Below are positions 8,989 through 15,088 of a DNA stretch of 64,000 nucleotides, piece after piece (within the stretch, counting starts at the first letter, position 1; the number at the start of each line of letters is the position of its first letter). Made by a program: the position numbers and the translations under genes. Below the pieces are notes generated by a model. That model was not told the origin of the DNA. It saw only the letters and a list, made by a program, of their open reading frames with translations, and did no database searches. The stretch lies in the NCBI RefSeq assembly GCF_047601505.1, contig NZ_JASGJD010000001.1, forward strand, positions 434,001 through 498,000, written 5' to 3'. Source of the stretch: Cloacibacterium sp047601505. GTDB lineage: Bacteria > Bacteroidota > Bacteroidia > Flavobacteriales > Weeksellaceae.

Positions 8989-9034
8989 ACCTTAGGTTGG
9001 GAGACATGATATTACATCTCCCTTTCCTAAAGGT
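8989..9034. other. Long imperfect hairpin in operon leader
   Basis: ACCTT-AGG (8989-8996) pairs with CCT-AAGGT (9026-9034), and GGGAGA (8999-9004) pairs with TCTCCC (9017-9022). A small internal loop separates the two helices. No T-run follows on either strand. On the minus strand it would lie in the 5' untranslated leader of the thioredoxin-SusCD operon. Confidence 0.4.
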
Positions 9035-9186
9035 CAATAATAAAATTTGATATGAATGTTGAATGTATTTTTCCCGTGTAAGCCCGAAAGCCGCAATGGT
9101 GCGCTGCCATTGTATCCGTCTATTTGATACTATATTTTGAAAAGCAGCTTAGAAAAATGTAGAATTTGCGGGCAGCATAAAAAGAA

Positions 9187-9320
9187 AACGGCGTGGGACT
9201 CTACAATATCCGACTTGAGGTACTGGTATACCATACACACAGATAAGAGAGGCCACGCCTAGGTCGTGAGCCTTCTGCTTATACTCTCGTGTGTTAAAAA
9301 TTACCAGTTTTCAAGTCGAG
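9187..9320 (+). ncRNA. Candidate structured RNA (nested four-helix hairpin)
   Basis: Nested helices on the plus strand are CGACTTGA (9211-9218) with TCAAGTCG (9311-9318), then ACTGGTA (9222-9228) with TACCAGT (9302-9308), then ACACAC (9235-9240) with GTGTGT (9289-9294), then GAGAG (9247-9251) with CTCTC (9284-9288). A terminal GGCCACG/CGTG-A-GCC hairpin (9251-9272) closes the structure; its first base would be shared with the previous helix. Two G-U pairs (9219/9310 and 9220/9309) extend the outer helix only if the plus strand is the RNA. GGCGTGG (9190-9196) can pair with CCACGCC (9253-9259) as an alternative fold. No protein frame explains the region. I cannot assign an Rfam family. Confidence 0.5.
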
Positions 9321-9361
9321 ACTCTAAGCAATAGCTTCTAATATTTCGTTGAAGTATCGCA

Positions 9362-9382
9362 AAGTTACATCTATTGTAACTT
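9362..9382. promoter_or_regulatory. Perfect inverted repeat, candidate operator of the HTH gene
   Basis: AAGTTACA and TGTAACTT form 8-bp perfect arms around TCTAT, about 94 bp upstream of the HTH gene start. It suits a dimeric regulator, possibly the gene's own product. Confidence 0.4.
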
Positions 9383-9415
9383 ATTTAGCAAATATAATAA
9401 ATAATTTTCAATTTA

Positions 9416-9427
9416 GGGATATATCCC
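9416..9427. promoter_or_regulatory. 12-bp palindrome before HTH gene
   Basis: GGGATATATCCC is self-complementary and lies 48 bp upstream of the HTH start codon. It could be a second operator or overlap the promoter of this small regulator gene. Confidence 0.35.
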
Positions 9428-9475
9428 CAAAGGAAATTTTAGAAAAGTCTGCACTTTAGCCTTAAATCATAAAAA

Positions 9476-9730
9476 ATGAATATTACGGAAGATTTTCTGA
9501 TTGAGATTGGTAAAAGAATTTTTCAAATAAGAGATAAGAATAAACAGACATTGGATGATATTGAATTCTTAACAGGTATAGATTCTAGTGATATTAACAA
9601 GTATGAGTTAGGTAAAATAAATTTAACTATAAAGACATTATTAAAGTTGTCAGTTGCCTTAAAAGTTAATCCTAAAGATTTACTTGATGTTAATTTTGAT
9701 TTCGAAAAATATAATACTGATAAATCCTAA
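9476..9730 (+). CDS. XRE/HTH_3 family transcriptional regulator, 84 aa
   Basis: This small protein is a single Cro/C1-type helix-turn-helix domain. The IGKRIFQIRDKNKQTLDDIE start, DINKYELGKINLTIKTLLKL recognition and support helices, and ALKVNPKDLLD end match the HTH_3 pattern. It is about the size of controller proteins of restriction-modification systems and of small element-borne repressors. Two palindromes lie upstream and an intrinsic terminator overlaps its 3' end, so it appears to be a one-gene unit. It is the only plus-strand gene of the island that ends at the tRNA-Val genes. No restriction enzyme is encoded next to it, so its target is unknown. Confidence 0.85.
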   Translation: MNITEDFLIEIGKRIFQIRDKNKQTLDDIEFLTGIDSSDINKYELGKINLTIKTLLKLSVALKVNPKDLLDVNFDFEKYNTDKS

Positions 9731-9750
9731 CTTTTGTTAGGATTTATTTT
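9721..9750 (+). terminator. Intrinsic terminator of HTH gene
   Basis: TAAATCCTAAC and GTTAGGATTTA form a perfect 11-bp stem with a TTTT loop, followed by a T-rich run. The stem begins within the last codons of the HTH gene. Confidence 0.85.
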
Positions 9751-9816
9751 TATATACTAATCTCTTGATAAAAATAATCAGAATATTGTTGGAAACTAGA
9801 TAACTATTGAAAAGTT

Positions 9817-9875
9817 GTTACGCTAAGTTTTTCATCTCGGATCCTTCGGACAAGACGAAACTTTGGTTATTAGCG
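9817..9875 (-). repeat. attC-like imperfect hairpin at the 3' end of module 1
   Basis: The outer arms CGCTAA (9821-9826) and TTAGCG (9870-9875) are perfect. Inside, GTTT-TT-CATCTCG (9827-9839) pairs with CAAGACGAAAC (9851-9861), leaving two extrahelical T and two mismatches. A TCC/GGA tip (9842-9850) has a 3-nt loop, and 9862-9869 is unpaired on one side. Short outer core, one-sided unpaired spacer, extrahelical bases and a small tip are the architecture known for integron attC sites. The core does not fully match the GTTRRRY consensus. It begins 6 bp after the stop of the 9882-11093 gene. Confidence 0.5.
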
Positions 9876-9881
9876 GTAGTT

Positions 9882-11093
9882 TTATTCTTCATCAAGAGGA
9901 TATATGTCCAATAATTGTTCAAAGCGTCTTTGGATATAAATATTGCTTATTCTATACTTAATTCTCTTGCTCTTGTCACGCATTTGTTCTAAATGAGGAA
10001 TAATTTTTTTGCCTTCGTCTTGTAATAGCCTGAAAACTATTGGAGCTGCACTATTGCTGTAAAATACCTTTCTTGTATTTCTGTAATAGCCATAACTCTC
10101 TTCTCCTATATAGATTAAAGCAAGTTCTTTCATAATGTCATAATAAAGCTCGTCTGGACAATATCTCAAGCCACCTATGTCTTCAAATTTTACCATGACT
10201 TTTGTTTGCTCTGACCAATCACTTGATGCAGCTTTTATCTCACTTAATAATTGATTGTAGAAATCTTTAAGCTTTACTTTCTTAAAATATCCGGAAGCAC
10301 TTGTAGCATGACCTAATTTGGCAGTGATTAAGTCAATTGGATTACGTCCTAATCTATCTTCAAGAATTTTCGCTGTGTCTATGATGACTTGCGTATTCGT
10401 TATTTCGCCAACATGTCTCATCATTTCCACGCAATTCTCCCTAACAATGTCGGGTTGTTTTGGGTCGTATGCTACAGCAATTAGGTATTGGGCTATTTCC
10501 TTTTGTCTAAGTATCGGAGCCCCTTTATAGTCTTCTAAGAACTCTTCCGAGATTGTAAGTTCTGTCGGATTTTCAACTATCTGTTTAACATCAGTGATTT
10601 TTAGAAGTTTAATTGGGTCTTTTGAGAGAACAGTGTCAATTGTTGATTTAAAAATGTAAAAACAATCTTCAAGAACTGCTTCATATTCGTTGTCCTCATG
10701 TTCCAAATCTCTTCGGATTTCATAACAGCGATGCATTCTTCGCCATTCAGCTCTACTTAACAGACCAATTCTATACGACAAGTCGATAGTCTTAGATACG
10801 TTGTAATTAAGAATATCATCATCATTATTAACGGCTGGCAGTTTATAGTTGGATGCGACTTCTTTTGCTAAGTCTGCACCCATTACAATAATTTTCTCTT
10901 TTAAGTCGTGTATTGAAGCATTGAAAAGTCTCTGACATGCACTGCTTGGATCAACTGGTAATAGTACTTCTACTCTTTGAATTAACTTTCTTCCTTTCCA
11001 AATTGGTCGGATAGAGTTTAATAGCTCAGAAACACTTAGTTTGGTAATTTCTGGTTTGGTTATATGTGATAGTTCAAATTTTTCTTCGTCCAT
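9882..11093 (-). CDS. Module 1 cargo: unknown protein with possible HEPN-type motif
   Basis: I do not recognise this 403-residue cytoplasmic, helix-rich protein as a named family. It has no signal peptide or membrane segment. An EIRRDLEHED segment at about residues 130-140 fits the R-x4-H catalytic motif of HEPN ribonucleases, which are common in toxin and phage-defence proteins. The hit is a short motif only. Later segments are amphipathic helices, with a conserved-looking FEDIGGLRYCPDELYYDI stretch. The gene stands alone between a GTTAGTG core (11137-11143) and an attC-like hairpin (9817-9875). It faces away from the recombinase's side of the island, like an integron cassette. The gene start is the first ATG after the core. 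Confidence 0.55.
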   Translation of the reverse strand: MDEEKFELSHITKPEITKLSVSELLNSIRPIWKGRKLIQRVEVLLPVDPSSACQRLFNASIHDLKEKIIVMGADLAKEVASNYKLPAVNNDDDILNYNVSKTIDLSYRIGLLSRAEWRRMHRCYEIRRDLEHEDNEYEAVLEDCFYIFKSTIDTVLSKDPIKLLKITDVKQIVENPTELTISEEFLEDYKGAPILRQKEIAQYLIAVAYDPKQPDIVRENCVEMMRHVGEITNTQVIIDTAKILEDRLGRNPIDLITAKLGHATSASGYFKKVKLKDFYNQLLSEIKAASSDWSEQTKVMVKFEDIGGLRYCPDELYYDIMKELALIYIGEESYGYYRNTRKVFYSNSAAPIVFRLLQDEGKKIIPHLEQMRDKSKRIKYRISNIYIQRRFEQLLDIYPLDEE

Positions 11094-11136
11094 TTTTTTG
11101 ATGTTTAATTGTAGTATGGGTTGTCTTAAAAATTGC

Positions 11137-11355
11137 CACTAACCACTCGGCGGATTTGCAAAGTTTTATTCCATGGGAAAATTTTGCAAAAATGCTTTTT
11201 GAGTTAGCACAGCGTTCGTTTTGTTTTGTAAAGTTAATAAAAAATGAATCTGCTTCACAAAAAAAGAGACCTTTCTAGAAGTCTCTTCAATATCTTTAAA
11301 GACTTTTTACGATAAACCCATAAGGCTTAAAAGAGCTCCCGAAGCAACCCCGCCT
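11137..11355 (-). repeat. Composite repeat R1: gene tail, terminator, attC-like site
   Basis: On the minus strand this block holds the end of a short reading frame (stop 11307-11309), an intrinsic terminator (11260-11287), an AT-rich spacer, and a hairpin between GCTAAC (11203-11208) and GTTAGTG (11137-11143). Inside the hairpin GCAAAGTTTT pairs with AAAATTTTGC. The block recurs at 56742-57084 and 60483-60830, and in part, inverted, at 55266-55378. R1 lacks the REP-like end present in the other two full copies and extends further upstream, so it looks closer to the ancestral form. Confidence 0.75.
11260..11287 (-). terminator. Intrinsic terminator within R1
   Basis: AAGAGAC and GTCTCTT pair around a 10-nt loop, followed on the minus strand by a T-run. 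The same hairpin is present in the other copies of the repeat and directly after surE. Confidence 0.75.
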
Positions 11356-11400
11356 AAGAAGAGAACCTAGAAGGGCAACAAGAATTTCATTGTTAGCTTT
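11307..11400 (-). pseudogene. Tail of a short membrane-type protein (frameshifted)
   Basis: On the minus strand one frame reads KANNEILVALLGSLL (from about 11400). After a one-base shift the next reads GGVASGALLSLMGLS and a stop at 11307-11309. The two halves together make one glycine-rich hydrophobic helix. The same tail, GG-E-T-SGAFLSIMGLS or close to it, occurs at the equivalent place in the copies at 56742 and 60483. A GTTGGGC core (minus strand, 11405-11411) lies just upstream, so this may be a tiny decayed cassette of its own. Confidence 0.4.
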
Positions 11401-11469
11401 GCAAGCCCAACGAAACTCTGGTTATTATTATGTGCAGTTATTCTTCTTTCCATTTGTTATAAAGTTTAT

Positions 11470-12726
11470 TCATATTTCTACACTTCGTCCCAATTTTCTC
11501 AGCTCTTCTTTCTTTTGCAGAACATTTCTCAAAGCTGACATATCCTCACTTACTTTCTTATCCAATATTTTTGCATAGTGTTGCGTAGTTTTAATATTGG
11601 TATGACCAAGCATTTTACTTACACTTTCTATAGGAACTCCATTAGACAAGGTAATTGTAGTGGCGAAGGTATGTCTTGCAATATGATAGGTAAGCTCTTT
11701 ATTGATATCACACATGTCTGCAATCTCTTTCAGATAGGCATTCATTTTCTGATTGCTCAATACAGGAAGTAGTCTTCCACTATTTAAGCAGATAGGATGG
11801 TCTTTATATCTCTCAATAATTCGCTCAGCTTGAGGGAGTAGGGGGATATTGGAAGTTGTTTTGGTTTTTTGGCGTTTTGTATAAATCCATTTATTCCCGT
11901 CTAAGCCTATGATTATATTATCATTGGTTAATTTCTGAGTATCTATATAAGCTAAACCTGTAAAACAGCTGAATAGAAATATATATCTAACTTGGGAAAG
12001 GCGTTCATTTTTAAAGTCTTTATTGAAAAGACGTTCAATCTCTTGTTCGTTCAGAAAGGTTCTTGTAACTTCATTAAAAGTAGATTTATAATTAAGAAAG
12101 GGATCTCTGCTTAACCAACCATTAGCAATACAAATTCTAATAATTTTCCCGAGATTCTTCTTAATATATTTTACCGCAGAGTTATTGCTACAAGATTTTT
12201 CCGTTCTTAGATACAGTTCAAAATCATTAAGAAAGGCAAGATCTATCTTTAGAATATCAATGTCAGAAATTTTATATTTCCATTTCAGAAATTCTTTGGT
12301 GTGTTTCAACGTTATATTATATCGTTCCAGTGTTCCTTGTGCAAATTCCTTACCTATTAGCTTCTCCATTCTATTGTTATGATCTTCAAAAATGGGAATG
12401 AGTGTTCTTATGTGTTCACCTTTTCCCAATAACTTATTTTTCAAGCTTTCACAGGTCACATATTCTTTATCTCTTATTAATTCATGATAGGTATCGTAAA
12501 CTTTTTGTTCAAATGCTTTGAGATAGAAGTTAAAGGATTTGCTTTCTTCTGAAGAACCACTAACCTTTTGCGCTTTAGCATTCCATCTTGAAGGTAATAT
12601 AGTTCGTTTTACACTGATTTCGGAGATTTTACCGTCAATAGTAATTCTTAAATAAATAGGGGATTCTCCTAAAAAATTGATCTTTGATTTTTTTACATAG
12701 AATAGTAAATTAAATGTCTTGTTCAT
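11470..12726 (-). CDS. Tyrosine site-specific recombinase, Bacteroidota (IntDOT-like) type
   Basis: The 418-residue protein starts with an arm-binding domain (NLLFYVKKSKINFLGESPIY, residues 5-24). A SAM-like core-binding domain follows at about 105-200, then the catalytic domain. The C-terminal box is clear: HIARHTFATT supplies H-x-x-R, MLGHTNIKTTQHYA supplies the LGH and the tyrosine nucleophile. The segment that usually carries the first catalytic arginine reads CFTGLAYIDTQKL with no Arg. IntDOT of CTnDOT also lacks this arginine. The gene lies 248 bp from the 3' end of tandem tRNA-Val genes, the usual position for the integrase of an element inserted in a tRNA gene, and about 115 bp from repeat R1. 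It is not an IntI by these features. Confidence 0.92.
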   Translation of the reverse strand: MNKTFNLLFYVKKSKINFLGESPIYLRITIDGKISEISVKRTILPSRWNAKAQKVSGSSEESKSFNFYLKAFEQKVYDTYHELIRDKEYVTCESLKNKLLGKGEHIRTLIPIFEDHNNRMEKLIGKEFAQGTLERYNITLKHTKEFLKWKYKISDIDILKIDLAFLNDFELYLRTEKSCSNNSAVKYIKKNLGKIIRICIANGWLSRDPFLNYKSTFNEVTRTFLNEQEIERLFNKDFKNERLSQVRYIFLFSCFTGLAYIDTQKLTNDNIIIGLDGNKWIYTKRQKTKTTSNIPLLPQAERIIERYKDHPICLNSGRLLPVLSNQKMNAYLKEIADMCDINKELTYHIARHTFATTITLSNGVPIESVSKMLGHTNIKTTQHYAKILDKKVSEDMSALRNVLQKKEELRKLGRSVEI

Positions 12727-12824
12727 TTGTTGTGGCTTTTAAGATTTAAAATTAATCCTGACAAAACCCTGTTACAAGATATTCAGTTTCTGAACTGCCT
12801 GTCAAAAAGGGTTTCCTGAATTTC

Positions 12825-12860
12825 CAGTGACCCTTTAAAACCTGTTTCAACAGGTCACTG
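12825..12860. promoter_or_regulatory. Nested inverted repeats upstream of the recombinase gene
   Basis: CAGTGACC (12825-12832) pairs with GGTCACTG (12853-12860). Inside, CCTGTT and AACAGG (12841-12854) form a second palindrome. A further direct copy of GGTCACT follows at about 12864. Repeated sites between an integrase gene and its tRNA target are often recombinase arm sites or operators; that role is inferred here. Confidence 0.4.
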
Positions 12861-12917
12861 AATAGGTCACTTTCAGATTGTCATTTTTTAACTCTTTTTG
12901 AACCGGCATAAAAACAA

Positions 12918-12951
12918 AAAATGCTGTAAAACATACATTTTACAGCATTTT
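12918..12951. terminator. Terminator of the tRNA-Val operon
   Basis: A perfect 14-bp stem with AAAATGCTGTAAAA and its complement encloses a 6-nt loop and ends in T on both strands. It lies 24 bp past the last tRNA and upstream of the recombinase gene. Confidence 0.85.
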
Positions 12952-12974
12952 GTACTATTTTATTTTAATAGTTG

Positions 12975-13050
12975 TGGGTCCTGAGGGATTCGAACCCCCG
13001 ACCCTTCTGGGTGTAAACCAGATGCTCTGAACCAACTGAGCTAAGAACCC
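12975..13050 (-). tRNA. tRNA-Val (anticodon UAC), copy 2
   Basis: The minus strand folds as a full 76-nt cloverleaf. GGGTTCT pairs with AGGACCC in the acceptor stem, the D-arm contains TAGCTCAGTTGGTT, TCTGG/CCAGA encloses the loop TTTACAC (anticodon TAC), and the T-arm has GGGTTCGAATCCC. The CCA end is not encoded. It is identical to the copy at 13083-13158. Its 3' end faces the recombinase gene. Confidence 0.97.
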
Positions 13051-13082
13051 GAATTTTTGAAAAGGTTTCGTTTCCTTTTTTG

Positions 13083-13158
13083 TGGGTCCTGAGGGATTCG
13101 AACCCCCGACCCTTCTGGGTGTAAACCAGATGCTCTGAACCAACTGAGCTAAGAACCC
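13083..13158 (-). tRNA. tRNA-Val (anticodon UAC), copy 1
   Basis: This is the same 76-nt sequence and cloverleaf as the second copy, separated from it by a 32-bp AT-rich spacer. It is the promoter-proximal member. Both are probably cut from one transcript that starts near 13184. Confidence 0.97.
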
Positions 13159-13187
13159 TCTTCTACGATTTCTCGTTTTGAGTGGTG

Positions 13188-13217
13188 CAAATATACAACT
13201 TATTGCGGTTCTGACAA
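13188..13217 (-). promoter_or_regulatory. tRNA-Val promoter
   Basis: On the minus strand TTG (13217-13215) is followed after 19 nt by TATATTTG (13195-13188). This is a full match to the Bacteroidota TTG-N19-TAnnTTTG promoter, 30 bp before the first tRNA. Confidence 0.8.
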
Positions 13218-14468
13218 ATTTTTTTCTAAAAATTCTCCAACTACAAAGTTACTTCCACCTACAAAAATCATTTCAGAGTCTAAACATCGGGCTTTTGCTG
13301 CAGAAAATCCGACATTTACGCTTTCGAAAATTTCATAATCAATTTTTGCTGAAATTAATAAATCTTCATATTCTTTAGGATTTCTACCTCTATTTATTGC
13401 AGGTTTTACAAAATAATATCTAGCTCTTTCGGGTAAAATTTTTAAAACCTCATCAATTTTCTTATCATTCACAAAACCAAGAACAATATGCTTGAACTTG
13501 TCAATTTCATTCAACTGAGCAAAAACCAACTCCAAACCAGCCTGATTGTGTGCTGTATCACAAACAATAAGCGGATTTTTTGAAAACTGAAACCAACGCC
13601 CAATAAATTTGGTGTTTTTCTGCACATTTTTAAGTCCAATTTCTAATGATTTTTCAGAAATTTCAATTTTTTGCTTTCTTAATTCATCTACAAGAGTCAA
13701 AACCACTCTTATATTTTTCTTTTGATAATTTCCTTGCAAATCTGTATCTAAATTGGTCGAAAGTTTAGTAGCATCAATAAATTCTGAATGATTTTCGAGA
13801 GCTTTTTGTTCAATAATATTTTTTACAGAATCTCTCTCATCACCAGAAATAATTGGAATATGAGGCTTTACAATCCCAGCTTTTTCCAAAGCTATTTCTT
13901 CAATCGTGTTTCCTAAAATATTTTGATGGTCTAAATCTATATTGGTAATGGCCGCAACCAAAGGTTTTATAATATTGGTAGAATCTAATCTTCCGCCCAA
14001 GCCAACTTCAATAATGGCAAAATCTACATTTTTCTTGTGAAAATATTCGAATGCCATAACTGTGGTAAATTCAAAAAAAGAAGGCTTTATTTCTTCTGGC
14101 ATTTTTTTTAGTTTTTGTATAAAATCAAAGACAAATTCTTTTTCACAATTATTACCATTTACTTTAATTCTTTCGGCAAAATCTATCAAATGAGGAGAAT
14201 TATACAAGCCAACTTTATAGCCTTGTTCTTGTAAAACCGATGCAAGCATATTACTTGTTGAACCTTTTCCGTTGGTTCCGCCAATATGAATCGTTTTCAG
14301 TTTTCCTTGAGGATTTCCAAAAAAAGCACACAGTTTTGTAATGTTTTCCAAACCGGGTTTATACGCTTTTTGTCCGTCAATTTGATAATTTGGCATCTGC
14401 ACAAAAAGCCATTCTACAGCTTCTCGATAAGTTTTTGGAGAAAAAATATTGTTTGAATTTTCTAACAC
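13200..14468 (-). CDS. folC: Bifunctional folylpolyglutamate/dihydrofolate synthase
   Basis: The 422-residue protein carries the Mur-ligase-type P-loop HIGGTNGKGS (residues 61-70). The FolC signature LYNSPHLIDFAERIK follows at about 93-107, and the VGLGGRLDSTN block after that binds ATP and metal. It adds glutamate to dihydropteroate or folates in the cytoplasm. Length is normal for FolC. The product ends about 40 bp upstream of the tRNA-Val transcription start, so the two are unrelated units on the same strand. The call is firm. Confidence 0.95.
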   Translation of the reverse strand: MLENSNNIFSPKTYREAVEWLFVQMPNYQIDGQKAYKPGLENITKLCAFFGNPQGKLKTIHIGGTNGKGSTSNMLASVLQEQGYKVGLYNSPHLIDFAERIKVNGNNCEKEFVFDFIQKLKKMPEEIKPSFFEFTTVMAFEYFHKKNVDFAIIEVGLGGRLDSTNIIKPLVAAITNIDLDHQNILGNTIEEIALEKAGIVKPHIPIISGDERDSVKNIIEQKALENHSEFIDATKLSTNLDTDLQGNYQKKNIRVVLTLVDELRKQKIEISEKSLEIGLKNVQKNTKFIGRWFQFSKNPLIVCDTAHNQAGLELVFAQLNEIDKFKHIVLGFVNDKKIDEVLKILPERARYYFVKPAINRGRNPKEYEDLLISAKIDYEIFESVNVGFSAAKARCLDSEMIFVGGSNFVVGEFLEKNLSEPQ

Positions 14469-14542
14469 GAAATTTTTTCTTCAAAGATATGGAAACCTAT
14501 TTTCATTATAAAATTTAACCTCAAATAGTCATTCTTTTTTAC

Positions 14543-14550
14543 TAAATTTG
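14543..14550 (+). promoter_or_regulatory. -7 box before the yjdJ-like gene
   Basis: TAAATTTG matches the Bacteroidota TAnnTTTG element 22 bp upstream of the start codon. No clear TTG is seen at -33. Confidence 0.55.
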
Positions 14551-14572
14551 AAAAACTTCAAAAATAAATTTA

Positions 14573-14854
14573 ATGGAAATTCAACAAGAAGATAATGGTA
14601 AAAAAGGCGTTTTTTTTATTGAGGAAAACGGAGAAGTAGTTGCAGAAATGACTTACGTTTGGTCTGGCGAAGACAAAATTATTATAGACCATACTGGGGT
14701 TTCTGAAAAATTAGGAGGAAAAGGCATTGGTAAACAATTGGTGCATAAAGCCGTAGAAATGGCGAGAGAAAAACATATTAAAATTCTTCCTCTTTGTCCT
14801 TTTGCTAAAAAGGTTTTTGATAAAACTGAAGATTATAAAGATGTGCTTTTTTAA
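14573..14854 (+). CDS. YjdJ-like GNAT N-acetyltransferase, 93 aa
   Basis: A short single-domain GCN5-related acetyltransferase of the Yjd type. The acetyl-CoA-binding loop is visible as LGGKGIGKQLVHKAVEMARE (about residues 47-66), and the conserved ILPLCPFAKKVFDK segment follows. Members are about 90-100 residues long, so it is complete. The gene is 18 bp upstream of a YjdI-type iron-sulfur gene, and the pair is found together in many bacteria. The substrate is not known. Confidence 0.88.
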   Translation: MEIQQEDNGKKGVFFIEENGEVVAEMTYVWSGEDKIIIDHTGVSEKLGGKGIGKQLVHKAVEMAREKHIKILPLCPFAKKVFDKTEDYKDVLF

Positions 14855-14872
14855 TTTTTTAAAACAATAATT

Positions 14873-15088
14873 ATGAGCGAAAACCCAATAAAAGAATATA
14901 CAAACGGAGAAGTAACGGTACTTTGGGAAGCTTCCAAATGCATCCACTCGGCTAATTGTGTAAAAAATTTACCCGAAGTTTTCAAACCAAAAGAAAAACC
15001 GTGGGTTCATGTAGAAAATTCCACATCGGAAAAGATTGTTTCTACGGTAGCAAAATGTCCTTCTGGAGCTTTGTCTATTAAAAAGTAA
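14873..15088 (+). CDS. YjdI-like (4Fe-4S) mono-cluster protein, 71 aa
   Basis: Small divergent ferredoxin-like protein (Fer4_19/YjdI type). The sequence has WEASKCIHSANCVKNLPEVF in the N-terminal half, and VAKCPSGALSI near the end supplies the last ligand in a CP turn. It would hold one 4Fe-4S cluster and act in electron transfer or cluster handling. It is the second gene of a pair with the GNAT gene. Its last 11 bp overlap the 3' end of the convergent tonB-like gene. Confidence 0.9.
   Translation: MSENPIKEYTNGEVTVLWEASKCIHSANCVKNLPEVFKPKEKPWVHVENSTSEKIVSTVAKCPSGALSIKK

Noticed and set aside
11470..12726. Recombinase as an integron integrase (IntI)
   Set aside because: Its arm-binding domain and missing first catalytic Arg match the Bacteroidota IntDOT-like type, and it lies at a tRNA gene. 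I see no IntI-specific features, so the attC-like sites are reported without an assigned integrase.
12955..13143. 62-codon minus frame with a repeated VQSIWFTPRRVGGSNPSG
   Set aside because: It is a translation of the two tandem tRNA-Val genes; the repeated peptide comes from the identical tRNA sequences.
12975..13158. Two identical 76-bp direct repeats with a 32-bp spacer as a CRISPR
   Set aside because: They fold as complete tRNA-Val genes with anticodon UAC. No CRISPR array or cas gene is visible anywhere in the window.
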